A DNA stretch of 64,000 nt from Euborellia annulipes (Eukaryota; Arthropoda; Insecta; Dermaptera; Anisolabididae), in contig JAKCPI010014154.1 in the NCBI GenBank assembly GCA_023213315.1, positions 1-64,000 on the forward strand, written 5' to 3'. Under the pieces are notes generated by a model. That model saw only the letters and a list, made by a program, of their open reading frames with translations, was not told the DNA's origin and did not search any database. A program made the position numbers and the translations under genes. This document shows, piece after piece, positions 21,092 through 31,029 of this stretch. Position 1 is the stretch's first letter. Each line of letters begins with the position of its first letter.

Positions 21092-21124
<33 letters not shown>
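21092..21124. repeat. (TA)n microsatellite
   Basis: About 16 uninterrupted TA units. Confidence 0.9.
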
Positions 21125-21126
<2 letters not shown>

Positions 21127-21139
21127 CTTATATATAGAT

Positions 21140-21330
21140 TTATATCAGAGGCGTTTTTTCGACATCCTAGGCCACATTGATAAAGTCTATCGTCTAAAGA
21201 CGAAACTTATTATATTGATATGATATGTCTATTGGGATCCATGCACATTTATTAAAATTCAAATAAATATTCATCGGATTACATGAGGTCGCACTCCATG
21301 ACTTTTTGAGATTATCAATATATTTACTCG
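21140..21330 (-). mobile_element. SINE fragment, diverged
   Basis: On the minus strand it carries AAATATTTATTTGAATTTTA, a CATGGATCCCAAT section and CAATGTGGCCTAGGATGTC in the order seen in SINE-2. The tRNA-like head is largely lost. Confidence 0.5.
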
Positions 21331-21377
21331 CAAATGGCTTTTATCTTAAATAAAAAAATAATAATGTTAGGCCTATT

Positions 21378-21626
21378 TTTTTTTTTTTTAACTCACATTT
21401 TTTCCCTTTGACACATCCACACAGTCTTTTCAGCAACTGAGGCCATATAAGACTTTAAAGATAACTCGTATTTAGTAATATATATTTATTTGGGGTCCAG
21501 ACATTCTTATTTAATCCAATTGGAATCCAAATGGCTTAAATAAAATCATATGACTGCCTGGGGTTCGAACCCGCGACCCTTGGCATAGAAGGCCAGCACG
21601 CTAGCCACTACACCAAGCCGGGGAGC
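21378..21626 (-). mobile_element. SINE-1, full-length
   Basis: Flanked by the 9-bp repeat AGGCCTATT (21369-21377 and 21627-21635). On the minus strand the head has CTTGGTGTAGTGGCTAGCG (A box) and CGCGGGTTCGAACCCCAGG (B box). The body and the TGTGTCAAAGGGAAAAAATG-type tail precede a poly-T (poly-A on the minus strand). The pol III boxes are near consensus, so this is one of the better preserved copies. Confidence 0.9.
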
Positions 21627-21754
21627 AGGCCTATTGTTAAATATATTGTATCGAAATCAGTTCAAGTTTTTTATTTTTATTTTATAATTATTATATTGTT
21701 ATTGTTTTGGAGATTTTTAAATGAATACTGGTATTATGTAAACTGGGCTAAGAA

Positions 21755-21885
21755 AAAATCAGGTTTTTTTCGGTGTCAGAGGCAATTTACAGACCCATTT
21801 GATTCAATTCAATTGAAATAAATATTTGTCACATATGAAGGGATGCAAGTCCCTAGCACAAGAGGTAAGAACTCTAGTTCAGGGC
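21755..21885 (-). mobile_element. SINE-3 fragment
   Basis: On the minus strand: CTAGAGTTCTTACCTCTTGT (degenerate head), GGGACTTGCATCCC, an AATTGAATTGAATC body, then GCCTCTGACACCG and an A-rich end. The same order is seen at 44483-44638. Confidence 0.5.
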
Positions 21886-22269
21886 CGAAAAGGTGATAAT
21901 AAAGAGAGAAAAAAATAAAATGATAGGAAAAAAATAAATGGTGAAATCTTTAGCTGAAAACTCATTCTTTTTAACCGTATATTCCCCAAAATTATAGCTC
22001 TTAAGACAGAGGAATTATTCAAGCCGATAAACTTTTTCGTGCATGCCCCTCTAACATGCCACTATAGACACATGATTTGTAAGACGTTGTCACGTCAAAA
22101 ACTCTAGTTTAGTTTTTGGAACAAAATTTCTTCTGTCAGAAAATAAATAAAAAGTTTTGTTGTGATTTAGTTAAATAAAATTTCTTATCTATAACATTTC
22201 ATATCTTTTCCCTATTTGATTTTAAATAGTGGGTGTAGACAGATCAATATGTATTGAAAATTAATAATA

Positions 22270-22680
22270 TTAAAAAAAAAAATAAAATAAATATAGTCAT
22301 TAAATAAATAGTTTCCTCTAATAAGCTGATATTGTAATCAACTTATACAATAAATAAAAGTAAGACTTTAAAGATGTCAATATATATTCTAAAAAATTTG
22401 AAAAAAAAAAAAATAATATAGCTCCAATAGAAAAGCACTCGCATAAAAAATATAGGACTTTTGGCCACATTTGTTTTTGTATGATTTTTTCTTTCACAGT
22501 TGGTTTGAAAAAACACAGCTTTAAAAAATAATTAAAAAAAAAAAAATTTCCTCTCTGAATATTATTTGTTTAATAAAAAAAAAAGGTCCTTGAAAAATAT
22601 TTATTAATTTTTAATTATTATAACATGTTTCAAAGTTGATGAGAAATTGTTTATATAAAAAAAAAATGTAAAGAGATAAA
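22270..22680. other. AT-rich DNA without recognised features
   Basis: Homopolymer A runs and AT-rich sequence only. No gene or known repeat seen. Confidence 0.5.
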
Positions 22681-22694
22681 ATGAATCATTTTTT

Positions 22695-22830
22695 TGCCGG
22701 GGGGCCTGGCAACGGATAGAGAAAGTCACAAAAGATCGTTGCAGACAAGCAATGCCAAACCCGGCGAAACCTCGGGTGGGTGACCCCGTGGAATCATTGT
22801 GTATGTGTGGAACGTTCCCGCTAGCCCTAG
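22695..22830 (+). repeat. 5S rRNA-like fragment, second copy
   Basis: Begins GCCGGGGGGCCTGGCAA, as the copy at 2759-2882 does, then AAAGATCGTTGCAGACAAGC and CCTCGGGTGGGTGACCCCGT. The last resembles box C of 5S rRNA (GGATGGGTGACCGCC). GC-rich island in AT-rich DNA. A 5S-derived retroposon is the likeliest reading; a decayed 5S gene is the alternative. Confidence 0.4.
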
Positions 22831-22931
22831 ATATAATATAATTTAAATATATAGACATGGAATAAATCCCTAAATAGCCTCAGTAACCAAAATAAAAAAA
22901 ATAACTGTAGGCTCTAATAGAAAAAAAAATT

Positions 22932-23090
22932 ATTAATTAAAAATACTAGGTTATAAGTTTCAAAGATTTTTAAAAATTAATATTTTTAATGAACAATTCG
23001 AGACTCGTTCATCAGAAGTGATTTTACATCTACAGATGTATATATTCATGATTTTTTGTTTGAAACTTATAACCTAGTAATTTTAATTTT
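22932..23090. repeat. Palindrome with degenerate hammerhead core H6
   Basis: The arms AATACTAGGTTATAAGTTTC and its complement close on a minus-strand CTGATGAACGAGTCTCGAATTG (22995-23016). Stem II CGAG/CTCG pairs, but GAAA has become GAAT. The GAAAC...TAACCTAGT arm resembles the tail of the palindrome at 12001-12258, so the two are relatives. Confidence 0.65.
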
Positions 23091-23919
23091 TTAAATTTTC
23101 ATCAAAGATTTGTAATTAGAAAAAAAAAATAAGGAGGGTGATTGACACGTTTTTATAATTATGAAATGATAAAATGTTTTTAAATTAGACTCACGTGTTT
23201 TTAGTGTATCCTGAAATATCTGAAGCAACAACATCATGCTGGTGAAATTTTTCTTGGTAGTAATAACAAGCAGAAAAGAATAAAAAGCAGGCAGACAAGC
23301 CAGGCAAACAGGCAACCAAGCACCGGGCCCCAGGGACTTTGCCCCTCTAAGTCCCCCCACTAACAAAGAAGACCAACAGGCTCTTCCTATTGGCTCAACT
23401 CCACTCTCTGCCCTCTACCAACCATACAAAAAAATGCACCTTTTTTTTAAAGCTTTTTTTTCGGGGAAATATAGGCGCCGAATTAGGGGGATAGGGTTCC
23501 TCCCAAACCTCCCTCCTCAGGCAAATGCTCCACCCGAGACTTCGACATTTTTCTTTTAATTAATAATAAATTTTGTTGGTTAAAAAAAAAGAAAGTAGTT
23601 TCTATTCGTTATTATTTAATTATCAATTAAAATAAAATAAAAATTCTTTTTTTAAATAATTTTTTACTCTTTACATTTTTATAATTTTAAAGTTTGGTCT
23701 TTCTCGAAATTATCAGAAAGGTATAGAGTGAGAGGGAAAGAGTCATAGGCGTGGCCTTCCCCCTCTCAATAAAGCAGGGTCAGCGAGCTTGTCAGGCCTG
23801 AGGGAGCATCTTTGCAATTTTAGAGTGGGGATAAAAAATTTCAGGCCATTTTATATTACTTGAAAATCGAGTGAGATTATTTGAATTCATTCACAAAAAA
23901 TTTTATACACACTAAAATT

Positions 23920-24248
23920 ATTTTTTTTTTAACACGCTTTTTTCTCACACACACATGGGCATAACTAGAGAATTTGGCTGGGGGGGGGGCACGAGCCTTC
24001 TGGGGGGCAGGCCTCCCCCCCCAGACACCCCCTAGTTACTCCCATGCACACACATACAGTCTTTTCGCTAACTTAGGCCATATAAAACTCGTATTTTATT
24101 AATATATCTATTGTGAGGTTCTGGCATATTTATTTAAGCCATTTGGTATCCAAATGACTTAAATAAAATCATTGGACTGCCTGGGATGCGAACCCACGAC
24201 CTTTGGTATAGTAGGCCAGCATGCTAGCAACTACACCAAGGCCCGAGT
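23920..24248 (-). mobile_element. SINE-1 carrying a nested hAT MITE
   Basis: Flanked by the 10-bp repeat CACTAAAATT (23910-23919 and 24249-24258). On the minus strand the head reads GCCTTGGTGTAGTTGCTAGC (A box) with a B box in GTGGGTTCGCATCCCAGG. The tail is split by the 93-bp element at 23954-24046 inside its CACACACA section. Confidence 0.88.
23954..24046. mobile_element. hAT-A-like mini-element (93 bp) nested in a SINE
   Basis: Ends CATGGGCATAACTAG and the complement of CATGGGAGTAACTAG, flanked by CACACACA on both sides. The repeat is 8 bp, as expected for hAT, but it is simple sequence, so the duplication alone proves little. The interior is almost entirely G and C runs. Confidence 0.7.
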
Positions 24249-24259
24249 CACTAAAATTG

Positions 24260-25690
24260 TTAAATCCCATTTCAATGTCTTTAAGAAAGGAGGAAGGTGC
24301 TGCATCATCCTTGCTTTTATATAACTGTTATATATATTTACTATTTAATATAATATAATAATTTGAAATAATGAAATAATAATTAATATATAATAGAATT
24401 ATATATTATATAATTCTAAGATTTATACAAAGAAAATTGGCTTCTCCAGGAATTTTCAAGCTAACAGACTACCTGTTGCTCTCACCTTTTAATCTACCAA
24501 ACGTTATATATGCACTCTCAACAATAGAGTTTGATTTTATTAAGCTTATTTGATTAAGGAAATAGGTTAATTTTTCATTTTAAATAAAATTTTTAATGTC
24601 TTTAATAAGATTTATTAATTTAGGCTTTTTAATAAAAAATTTCGGCTGCAAAATTCATTATTTTCAACCAAACATACATTATTGCGAATTTTTTTTTTAT
24701 TCCAACCCTTTAGCCAGTGGCTTGTTGCGAATTTGTAAGGAATATTTGATACAGCTAGTATTTATATATATAAAAAAATACTTTTGATAAATAATAAAAT
24801 AATTCTTTTTACGATACTATTTAAAAGGGGTGAAATATAACAAGAACAAAGCAAATGGATTTTGCAAATCTCTCTCCCTCTTAATTTGAAATCAACCAAA
24901 CTTTTGGCTAATTTATGTTCTCTCTCTTTCTCTCCCTCCCACTTAAACTTCTCCCAACAAACTTCTAACCAAACTATTTGATCAATTAATTAACGAAATT
25001 CAAAGACGTCTTCTTATTAGGAAATTATTAAATGAAATTAGAATTTAATGCATATATGGAATTAGTAATATTTTGATTGATGTATATAGAAAACTTTTCA
25101 AATTTCTAAATCTGATAAATTTTTTAATTAATTAATTTAATTGACATAATGGTAATTAGAAATTAATTATGGGCGTGTTTAAAATTGATTATAATCAAGT
25201 GCTTAATTAAATGGAGGGGAGGAGTGTTTGTACTTATTTCCTCTCCAGAAACTGGATTTTTATCAGCACCTCAGGTGTTATTTTTATGGCAAAATGACGT
25301 AATATCATGAAAAATATTTTTTTTAATGATGTCATTCCGTTGGATATATATAAGAAAAAAAAAAATTAGATAAATATTTAATTTAAATATATCAGTAGGT
25401 CAAAAAAGTTTTGAAAATTATGAAAGAAAAAATTTTTTTTTACAATTTTACAAAAAAAAAAAAAAAAAAAAACTCCAATTTTAGAATTTTTAAAAAAATA
25501 TTTTTACTTAAAAATATAAAATATATATATATATATATATAATTTTTTTTTTAATTTATGAACAAATCATAAAATTTTTTTTAATTTTTATATTTTAAAG
25601 AAATTTATTTTAAATTAATTAAAAATTGTTTTGACTTTTGGGACATACTTTTATACACATCAGTGTATGAAATAAGTAGTTAAAAATATT
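24260..25690. other. AT-rich DNA without recognised features
   Basis: Includes a pyrimidine-rich patch at 24868-24962 and long A/T homopolymers at 25430-25620. No gene is seen. Confidence 0.5.
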
Positions 25691-25734
25691 AGATTAAGAA
25701 AAAATAGGGGTGGAAACGAATTTTTTTTTGACAA

Positions 25735-26175
25735 GGGTGCATTTATTGATCCGATGCACCAACCGAGATGCATTCATTGAACCCAATCTCCATGGGGGGA
25801 GTGTATCCAAGCATTTTAGAGGGCTGTTCGCCACTCAGCACTCGCCAATCAATGTGTTTCTCCCCACTGCGCCTGCCTGTCTATCTCCTTTCCTACCGCC
25901 TGGCATCGAACCGGGGACGAACCATACACACCCTAAGGCGTCCTCTTCATGCCCGTATGAGTCATCACGAGTGGGGGCGGTGAACCTTCTCATTGGTTCG
26001 ATGGTCGTCGGTTTTTTTTTTTAACCGGTCCATACTCGTCGGTGATTGGCTCAAGGGAACGCACGCGCATTGGCGGAAGCCACGCCTCTCGCTTAATTCT
26101 TCGTTCTACCACCACCCGTGCCTCAGGGGGTGGGGTGGGGTAGGGTGAGTAGTGCCACTCAACCCCCACTTTGTT
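25735..26175. other. GC-rich island with inverted CCAAT boxes
   Basis: Clearly less AT-rich than its surroundings and containing several CpGs. ATTGG appears in CTCATTGGTTCG, GTGATTGGCTC and CGCATTGGCGG (about 25990-26075), as in CCAAT-box promoters. A minus-strand CCCCGGTTCGATGCC could instead be the B box of an unrecognised SINE. Overlapping frames of 71-104 codons have no motif that I recognise. Promoter, exon or retroposon cannot be decided. Confidence 0.3.
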
Positions 26176-26189
26176 ACCATTTCTCAAAA

Positions 26190-26191
26190 TG

Positions 26192-26219
<28 letters not shown>
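26190..26219. repeat. Poly-A run (about 30)
   Basis: Uninterrupted A residues just after the GC-rich island; possibly a retroposon tail for whatever lies at 25735-26175. Confidence 0.8.
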
Positions 26220-26222
<3 letters not shown>

Positions 26223-26224
26223 AA

Positions 26225-27165
26225 TTTTGTATTTTTTCTTCACGACTATAATACAAAATACTTATTATTTAATTTATTTTTACTTGAGTAATAATAATGT
26301 CCAGTAGCCATTTTTAAGATTTTTTAGAAAAAAAAAAATGTTAATAATAAGGCATTCTTGTAAATGAGTTATGGAGAAATTAATTTTTAAATATGCCTAT
26401 TCTAAGCTTATTTATTAATCACAGTTCCCGTTGTGTTTGAAGGAGGTAATCTTAACAAACATTCTAAATTTGGAATAAAAAAATACGATGTAGTCATCTA
26501 TTAATTTTTTTTTTTTAAATATTTAATAGCGAAAGAATTCGGTACCAATTGTTGATTAAAATTCGTGATTTTGTTAATAATTTAATTATTATTAACATTT
26601 TGAAAAAGTTATAATGAGTGATTTCATTATGGTATAATTTAAAAAAATTTCATTTTTTCAAAATATCTACTATATTATGCAGAGTCTTTTTCTTGGGAGA
26701 GGAGAAGTCGAACGGGATTTCCAATTCCCTTCCAATGAATAAATTTCAAGGAATATAACAATTTTTTATACTTAATTTCTAACAGTCTTTAAAATATATT
26801 CTTATTTATTTTTTTGACAATTAAGGAAGTGTTTAAAGTTGTATTAGATACCAATCATTTGAAATATATAGGGAAATATAATAGCCTCAGATGCCGAAAA
26901 AGACCTTAAACAAATTTTTAAAAAATCAGGATGTGAGGGGAGGTACCCCCCTGGCTACGATACTGATACAATATTGCCTATCCTAAATAAGATTTAACGA
27001 TTAGTATTGAATTGTTTTTGTCTCAACAATCAAATTGTCCATTAATTAATCTCGAAAATTTTTTTATAAAATTTTAAATCCTCTGAAACATGAATTAAAT
27101 CTTATATTAATATAAGATTAATTAAAAATTGAAATAAGGAGTAAAGAGAAATAAAAAAATTCATG
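26225..27165. other. AT-rich DNA with a hAT-A end remnant
   Basis: At 26931-26969 AGGGGAGGTACCCCCCTGGC followed by TACGATACTG resembles the right end of hAT-A. A SINE 3'-end scrap (GCCTCAGATGCCGAAAAAG) lies at 26884-26904. Otherwise featureless. Confidence 0.45.
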
Positions 27166-27174
27166 AGTTGACGT

Positions 27175-27262
27175 TGCTATAAATGGCGGGCGCAGCAGCC
27201 GCCGACGTCGAGAAATTGACAAATATGGCGGCTCTTCGCTCTCCACTAATTTTATATACCCA
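27175..27262 (+). promoter_or_regulatory. Candidate promoter with two YY1-like sites
   Basis: A short CpG-rich block holds AAATGGCGGGC and AATATGGCGGCTC. Animal YY1 sites near transcription starts commonly read AANATGGCGGC. Two in 50 bp on the same strand inside AT-rich DNA suggest a transcription start. No TATA box is seen. Inference from motifs only. Confidence 0.35.
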
Positions 27263-27350
27263 TTTTATGGCTTTTTCCTTATCTATAAGACAAATAAATA
27301 TACATTTGTGGTATGTTTCTTATTATGATTGGCAGATTCATTATTTTTGA
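27183..27350 (+). CDS. Possible short first-exon reading frame (55 codons)
   Basis: Starting at the first ATG in the YY1-like block, the frame reads MAGAAAADVEKLTNMAALRS and then becomes AT-rich and hydrophobic until a stop at 27350. The alanine-rich start is typical of proteins from CpG-rich first exons, but the ATG is also part of the YY1 motif, so the frame may be chance. If real, the coding part probably ends at a splice donor soon after codon 20; none is convincing. Confidence 0.2.
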   Translation: MAGAAAADVEKLTNMAALRSPLILYTHFMAFSLSIRQINIHLWYVSYYDWQIHYF

Positions 27351-27359
27351 ATCTGTAAC

Positions 27360-27980
27360 TATTTTAACTTTCCTAAAACAACCTGACTTGAGAAAGGGGT
27401 TCTCTGTAAAAAATAATTATTTGCTACCTTGTTATGTGTCTACTTCCTTCAATTATAAATCTAATACAAATCTTTAATTAATTTCCTTGAATGAGTTGTA
27501 AGAAAATAATTTCTAATAATTCTTATAGTATTATTATTACAATAAATAAATAAACTTTTTTTATTTTTCGTCAGATTTGGGTCCTAATTTTTACATTCTG
27601 GATGGTTCTTCGCTCTTAAAGATGTGAGTTTATTATACTTTGATTACGTAATTTATATTATATATAGCAACTGTATATTTAATTTTTAAAATAAAATTTA
27701 AAAATTTTAATTAACTTAAATGACACATGCTATCTTACAAAAATGCTCATGAAACTAATTATCACAATTTTTCAATACTGGTATGGAGACAAATATTTTT
27801 TGAAGATCATAAAAAATAAAATTTTGTGTTAAAGATAAATAAACTAAATAATCCTGATTAGGTTTTTAATTTTTTTGGCATATATGGGGACAAATCATCG
27901 AACTCTAAGGAATTTCTTTCATATTTTAATTGAATGGGCTACCAATCATATGAAAGAAATTTTGGGTCTAAATGGCCTTA
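27360..27980. other. AT-rich DNA without recognised features
   Basis: Ordinary AT-rich sequence. No gene, hairpin or repeat family recognised. Confidence 0.5.
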
Positions 27981-27988
27981 GTTGAGGA

Positions 27989-28397
27989 CAGAGGGTACCG
28001 AGCAGTTGGGGGCCTGGGGCAAGAAGGGGGGCCCTATATTGAATTTTTTTTTTGGGGGGGGGTGCTCATCTTTAAATAGCCTTCACCTCCATACACAAAA
28101 ATATTTTTAAAATACCTATATCCCTGAATCCCAAGGGCCCCGGGGCCTCTCAAAGGGAAATTTTCATTAAATTTTGTTTTTACTTGAGCCCCAAGGGCTC
28201 GGCCTCTCAAAAAGAAATTTTCACTAAATTTTCTTTTTTTTTATCTAAATTTTCCCATTTTTACTTGAGCCCTGAAGGCCCCGGGGCCTTTCAAAGGGAA
28301 ATTTTCATTAAATTTTTTTTTACAAATATATGGGGGCCTATGCTGGCTCGGGGCCTGGGGCGGACCGCCCCCCTCGCCCCCCCTCGGTAAGCCACTG
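27989..28397. mobile_element. hAT-type MITE hAT-D (409 bp)
   Basis: Flanked by a perfect 8-bp repeat GTTGAGGA (27981-27988 and 28398-28405). Ends CAGAGGGTACCGAG and the complement of CAGTGGCTTACCGAG. The interior holds three diverged copies of a module GGGGCCTCTCAAAGGGAAAT followed by TTTCATTAAATTTT and TTTTTACTTGAGCCC. No transposase coding. Confidence 0.85.
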
Positions 28398-28462
28398 GTT
28401 GAGGAAAAGTTCTTAAAACAAACACAAAAAAAATTCATGTGAATAAATTTTGGAAAGATTTC

Positions 28463-28466
<4 letters not shown>

Positions 28467-28502
<36 letters not shown>
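28467..28502. repeat. Poly-T run (about 36)
   Basis: The longest homopolymer in the window. No retroposon body is evident beside it. Confidence 0.9.
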
Positions 28503-28506
<4 letters not shown>

Positions 28507-28966
28507 AAATTTTTGCTTAATTTAAGTTTTAGCATCCATTAATAATCAGCATTTTTTTTTTAAATACATTTTTTCGTATTCTTTATTTATGAGTTGTGAA
28601 TATACCCTATTTTTTGATTCCAATGATTTATTGATATAAGGGAAAAATGGTCTTATATCGCATCTGCTTTTTTGCTCTCTGATAAGCAAAACATAAAAAT
28701 AGACATTTTTATCAAATTCTCAAAATTTGATATTTTTTAATATGAAATATATGTTCAGAATCTAATTTGAATATTATTTTTGTTCCAAGAAATAAAAAAA
28801 ATTGTTTGACTGAAATTAATAACATGGTAAGTCTGTTCACGAAAATAATTTCTAATTTTAGTAATAAATTTTTTTTGCGTGCAGGTAATATCAGTCACGT
28901 TATTTTATAATTTAAAATATATTTTATAGGATATTATACAGCTAATTTGTAATGGATTTTTTTTTA

Positions 28967-29101
28967 ACACACTTTTTTCCCATTCACACTCACACACACA
29001 GTCTTCTCGGCAACTCAGATCATATAAGACTTTAACGATACTGGTATTTTTTTATAATATAAATATTTGGGGTTCAGGTATTCTTATTTAAGCCGAGGGC
29101 T
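28967..29101 (-). mobile_element. SINE-1 with internal deletion
   Basis: On the minus strand the tail and body are normal (GTGTGAATGGGAAAAAAGTG; GAATACCTGAACCCC), but the sequence jumps from GGCTTAAATAAG straight to the AGCCCTCGG start. Both tRNA boxes are missing. The lost stretch is flanked by GGC-type repeats, so it may be a recombination or slippage product. Confidence 0.7.
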
Positions 29102-29329
29102 ATAATAGAATTAAAATTCTTACAAAATTTTATAGAGAAAATTCGGATAAACAAGGCCTCTAGAGAATGAAACTTTTATTTTATTTATTTACCAGTGATA
29201 AAGCCCGCCAAACGCCCCCTGAAGCCCTTTGTAGATGCATCAAATTTATTCCTGCCGAGTATTTGGAAATTTTTAAATTTCCCTCTCTGATTTAAATTTT
29301 AAATTTCCCGCTCCATTTCCTGGAACTCT

Positions 29330-29390
29330 AGCCAATCAGCATCCTGATCGGCACAGACGGAATCTAGTCGCTAGCGCTTTATATATAGTG
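29330..29390 (+). promoter_or_regulatory. Candidate CCAAT plus TATA promoter
   Basis: GCCAATCAGC (29331-29340) is followed about 40 bases on by TTTATATATAG (29378-29388), a plausible CCAAT/TATA pair in a locally GC-richer stretch. No gene start is evident downstream. AT-rich DNA makes TATA-like strings common, so confidence is low. Confidence 0.2.
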
Positions 29391-29781
29391 ATGTAGTAGG
29401 GTCAAATTATTGTTTATATATTAGTCTAAGATTTGAATTTAGAGCGTTTCCCGAAGTTTACCGAATATACTCGAATGTGAGGCAGAAATTCAATACTTTA
29501 TACAAGAACAAATTTCAAATATTCGCACTCAAAGTTGTCTAAAAAGATATAGTTTTATTGATTAAAATTAAAAAAAGAAGCAAATTAATTAAATTTTTTC
29601 AAAAAAAAAAAAAAAAAAAAAAATGAATAAATTTTGAAATCTAAAGTTTCATTATATAAAAATTTAAATTCCTCTCACTTCTATTTTATTACCAACATCA
29701 ACAAGGACTCTTATTGATTATATTAGAGTGGAATAAGTGGAGTAAGCACTCGCGCACTTGTTAGGCGATCCGAGTTCGAGC

Positions 29782-30053
29782 CAATGGCGGGTACAGAGGT
29801 GTTTCTCGGGGGCCGGGGGGGGGTAATCTGGAGTGACTGGTCGCACAGCACACATTTTTTTCTTAATTTCGGTAATTTAAAGGTGCATTCTGTACTTGTT
29901 TGCCAGAATATAAATACAAATCAAATTTTTAAGTATTAATTTTTAAAATTTTACATTAAAAATACATTTTATTAATTTGAAAAAAAAATATTTTTTTCAA
30001 ATCTCAGGCGGGTAATTACCCCCTTTACCCCCCCTCCATCGTATCCGCCCTTG
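29782..30053. mobile_element. hAT-type MITE hAT-C (272 bp, perfect duplication)
   Basis: Ends CAATGGCGGGTAC and the complement of CAAGGGCGGATAC, flanked by a perfect 8-bp GTTCGAGC (29774-29781 and 30054-30061). The interior has GGGTAATCTGG...GACTGGTCGCACAGCACAC, the arm that also closes R1 elements. Best-preserved hAT-C copy in the window. Confidence 0.9.
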
Positions 30054-30217
30054 GTTCGAGCCTGTGGTCAGAGGATTACAATTCATAAGCGTAAATAGAC
30101 AAATGAAATTTTACAGATGAAGATAGGGAACAGCCTGGTGAATATTAGGGGGAAGAATGAAGATAAATAAAAATCTGGAGATGATTTTCGGGCCATTTTA
30201 TTTCCCGTTATGAGTTA

Positions 30218-30249
30218 ACGTGTCGGAGTCCAAACGACTCCTTCTTCAG
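30218..30249 (-). ncRNA. Hammerhead-like core H7a, mutated
   Basis: Minus strand: CTGAAGA, A, stem GGAGTC/GGACTCC with GTTT loop, then GACACGTT. GAAA has become GACA, a change expected to abolish catalysis because this A belongs to the invariant core. The extra base is A, not T. Confidence 0.5.
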
Positions 30250-30358
30250 GTCAAGTTATTCTTCGTCTGCCCCCATTACCCTTGTGTACTAGCGTAATTA
30301 ATCACAACTTCTAATCACAAAATTAAGGACAAATTTTTTTCATTGACCCCGCATGGTC

Positions 30359-30390
30359 CTGAAGAAGGAGTCGTTTGGATTCCGAAACGT
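30359..30390 (+). ncRNA. Hammerhead-like core H7b
   Basis: Plus strand: CTGAAGA, A, GGAGTC-GTTT-GGATTCC, GAAACGTGG. GAAA is intact, but the base after ACGT is G. Hammerhead cleavage normally needs A, C or U at this place, so this copy may fold without cleaving. Confidence 0.55.
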
Positions 30391-30474
30391 GGACTCATGA
30401 GGAGAAAATCCAAATAAATTGGCCTGAAAATCATCTCCAGAATTTTATTTATTTTCATCCTTCTCAATAAAATT

Positions 30475-31020
30475 TTATTTTCATCAATTAAGAAAATGAA
30501 ATAGTCTAATCCAGTCTTGCTCTTTCTCCGATAATAAATAATACGATAATAAATAAATACAGGTGCAAACTTTTATTAGCAAGAATTTAATTTGCATATA
30601 TAATATTTTATTTTTATTAAAATTTTTCGATAATACTTTTTTTTTCTTAAAATAATAAATTTTACAAACTTTTTTATTTTAGAAAAATTAGTATGTTCTT
30701 TTTTTTTTTTTTCTATAAACAATAGGTGTAATAATTTTTTTTTTATTAACTCTTATACAAGTATAAATTTATTATAGTTTTTTTTTTTTTTTTTTTTTAT
30801 TTATTTTTTTAAATCACAACCCATTCTACTATACTCAAAATTGAATGATCTATATGTCATTTTAAAAACCAGTTTTCCACGTAAACCACAGACTATAAAT
30901 TGTCTCCACCCCCGAGTAAAGTGTCAACCAACCCTCTACAATTACTATATATTCATTTTGTTTTTATATTTATGGCTAAATCCCTACTAGAACGAAACGA
31001 AACTGGCGAAAAATAAATAT
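30475..31020. other. AT-rich DNA with T homopolymers
   Basis: Long T runs (30780-30798 and others). No gene or repeat family recognised. Confidence 0.5.
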
Positions 31021-31029
31021 TTGTCAAAA

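Larger units (their letters stand above)
30152..30472. repeat. Palindrome with opposed hammerhead cores
   Basis: Outer arms AAATCTGGAGATGATTTTCG (left) and the complementary CTGAAAATCATCTCCAGAAT (right) enclose two opposed cores separated by about 110 bases of unpaired filler. The arms extend to GAATGAAGATAAATAAA on the left. Confidence 0.85.

Noticed and set aside
22695..22830. Working 5S rRNA gene
   Set aside because: Only segments resemble 5S rRNA; the ends do not pair and the other copy shares a non-5S head.
24260..25690. Coding sequence hidden in short exons
   Set aside because: No GC-richer block with an acceptor and donor was found; composition is uniform AT-rich.
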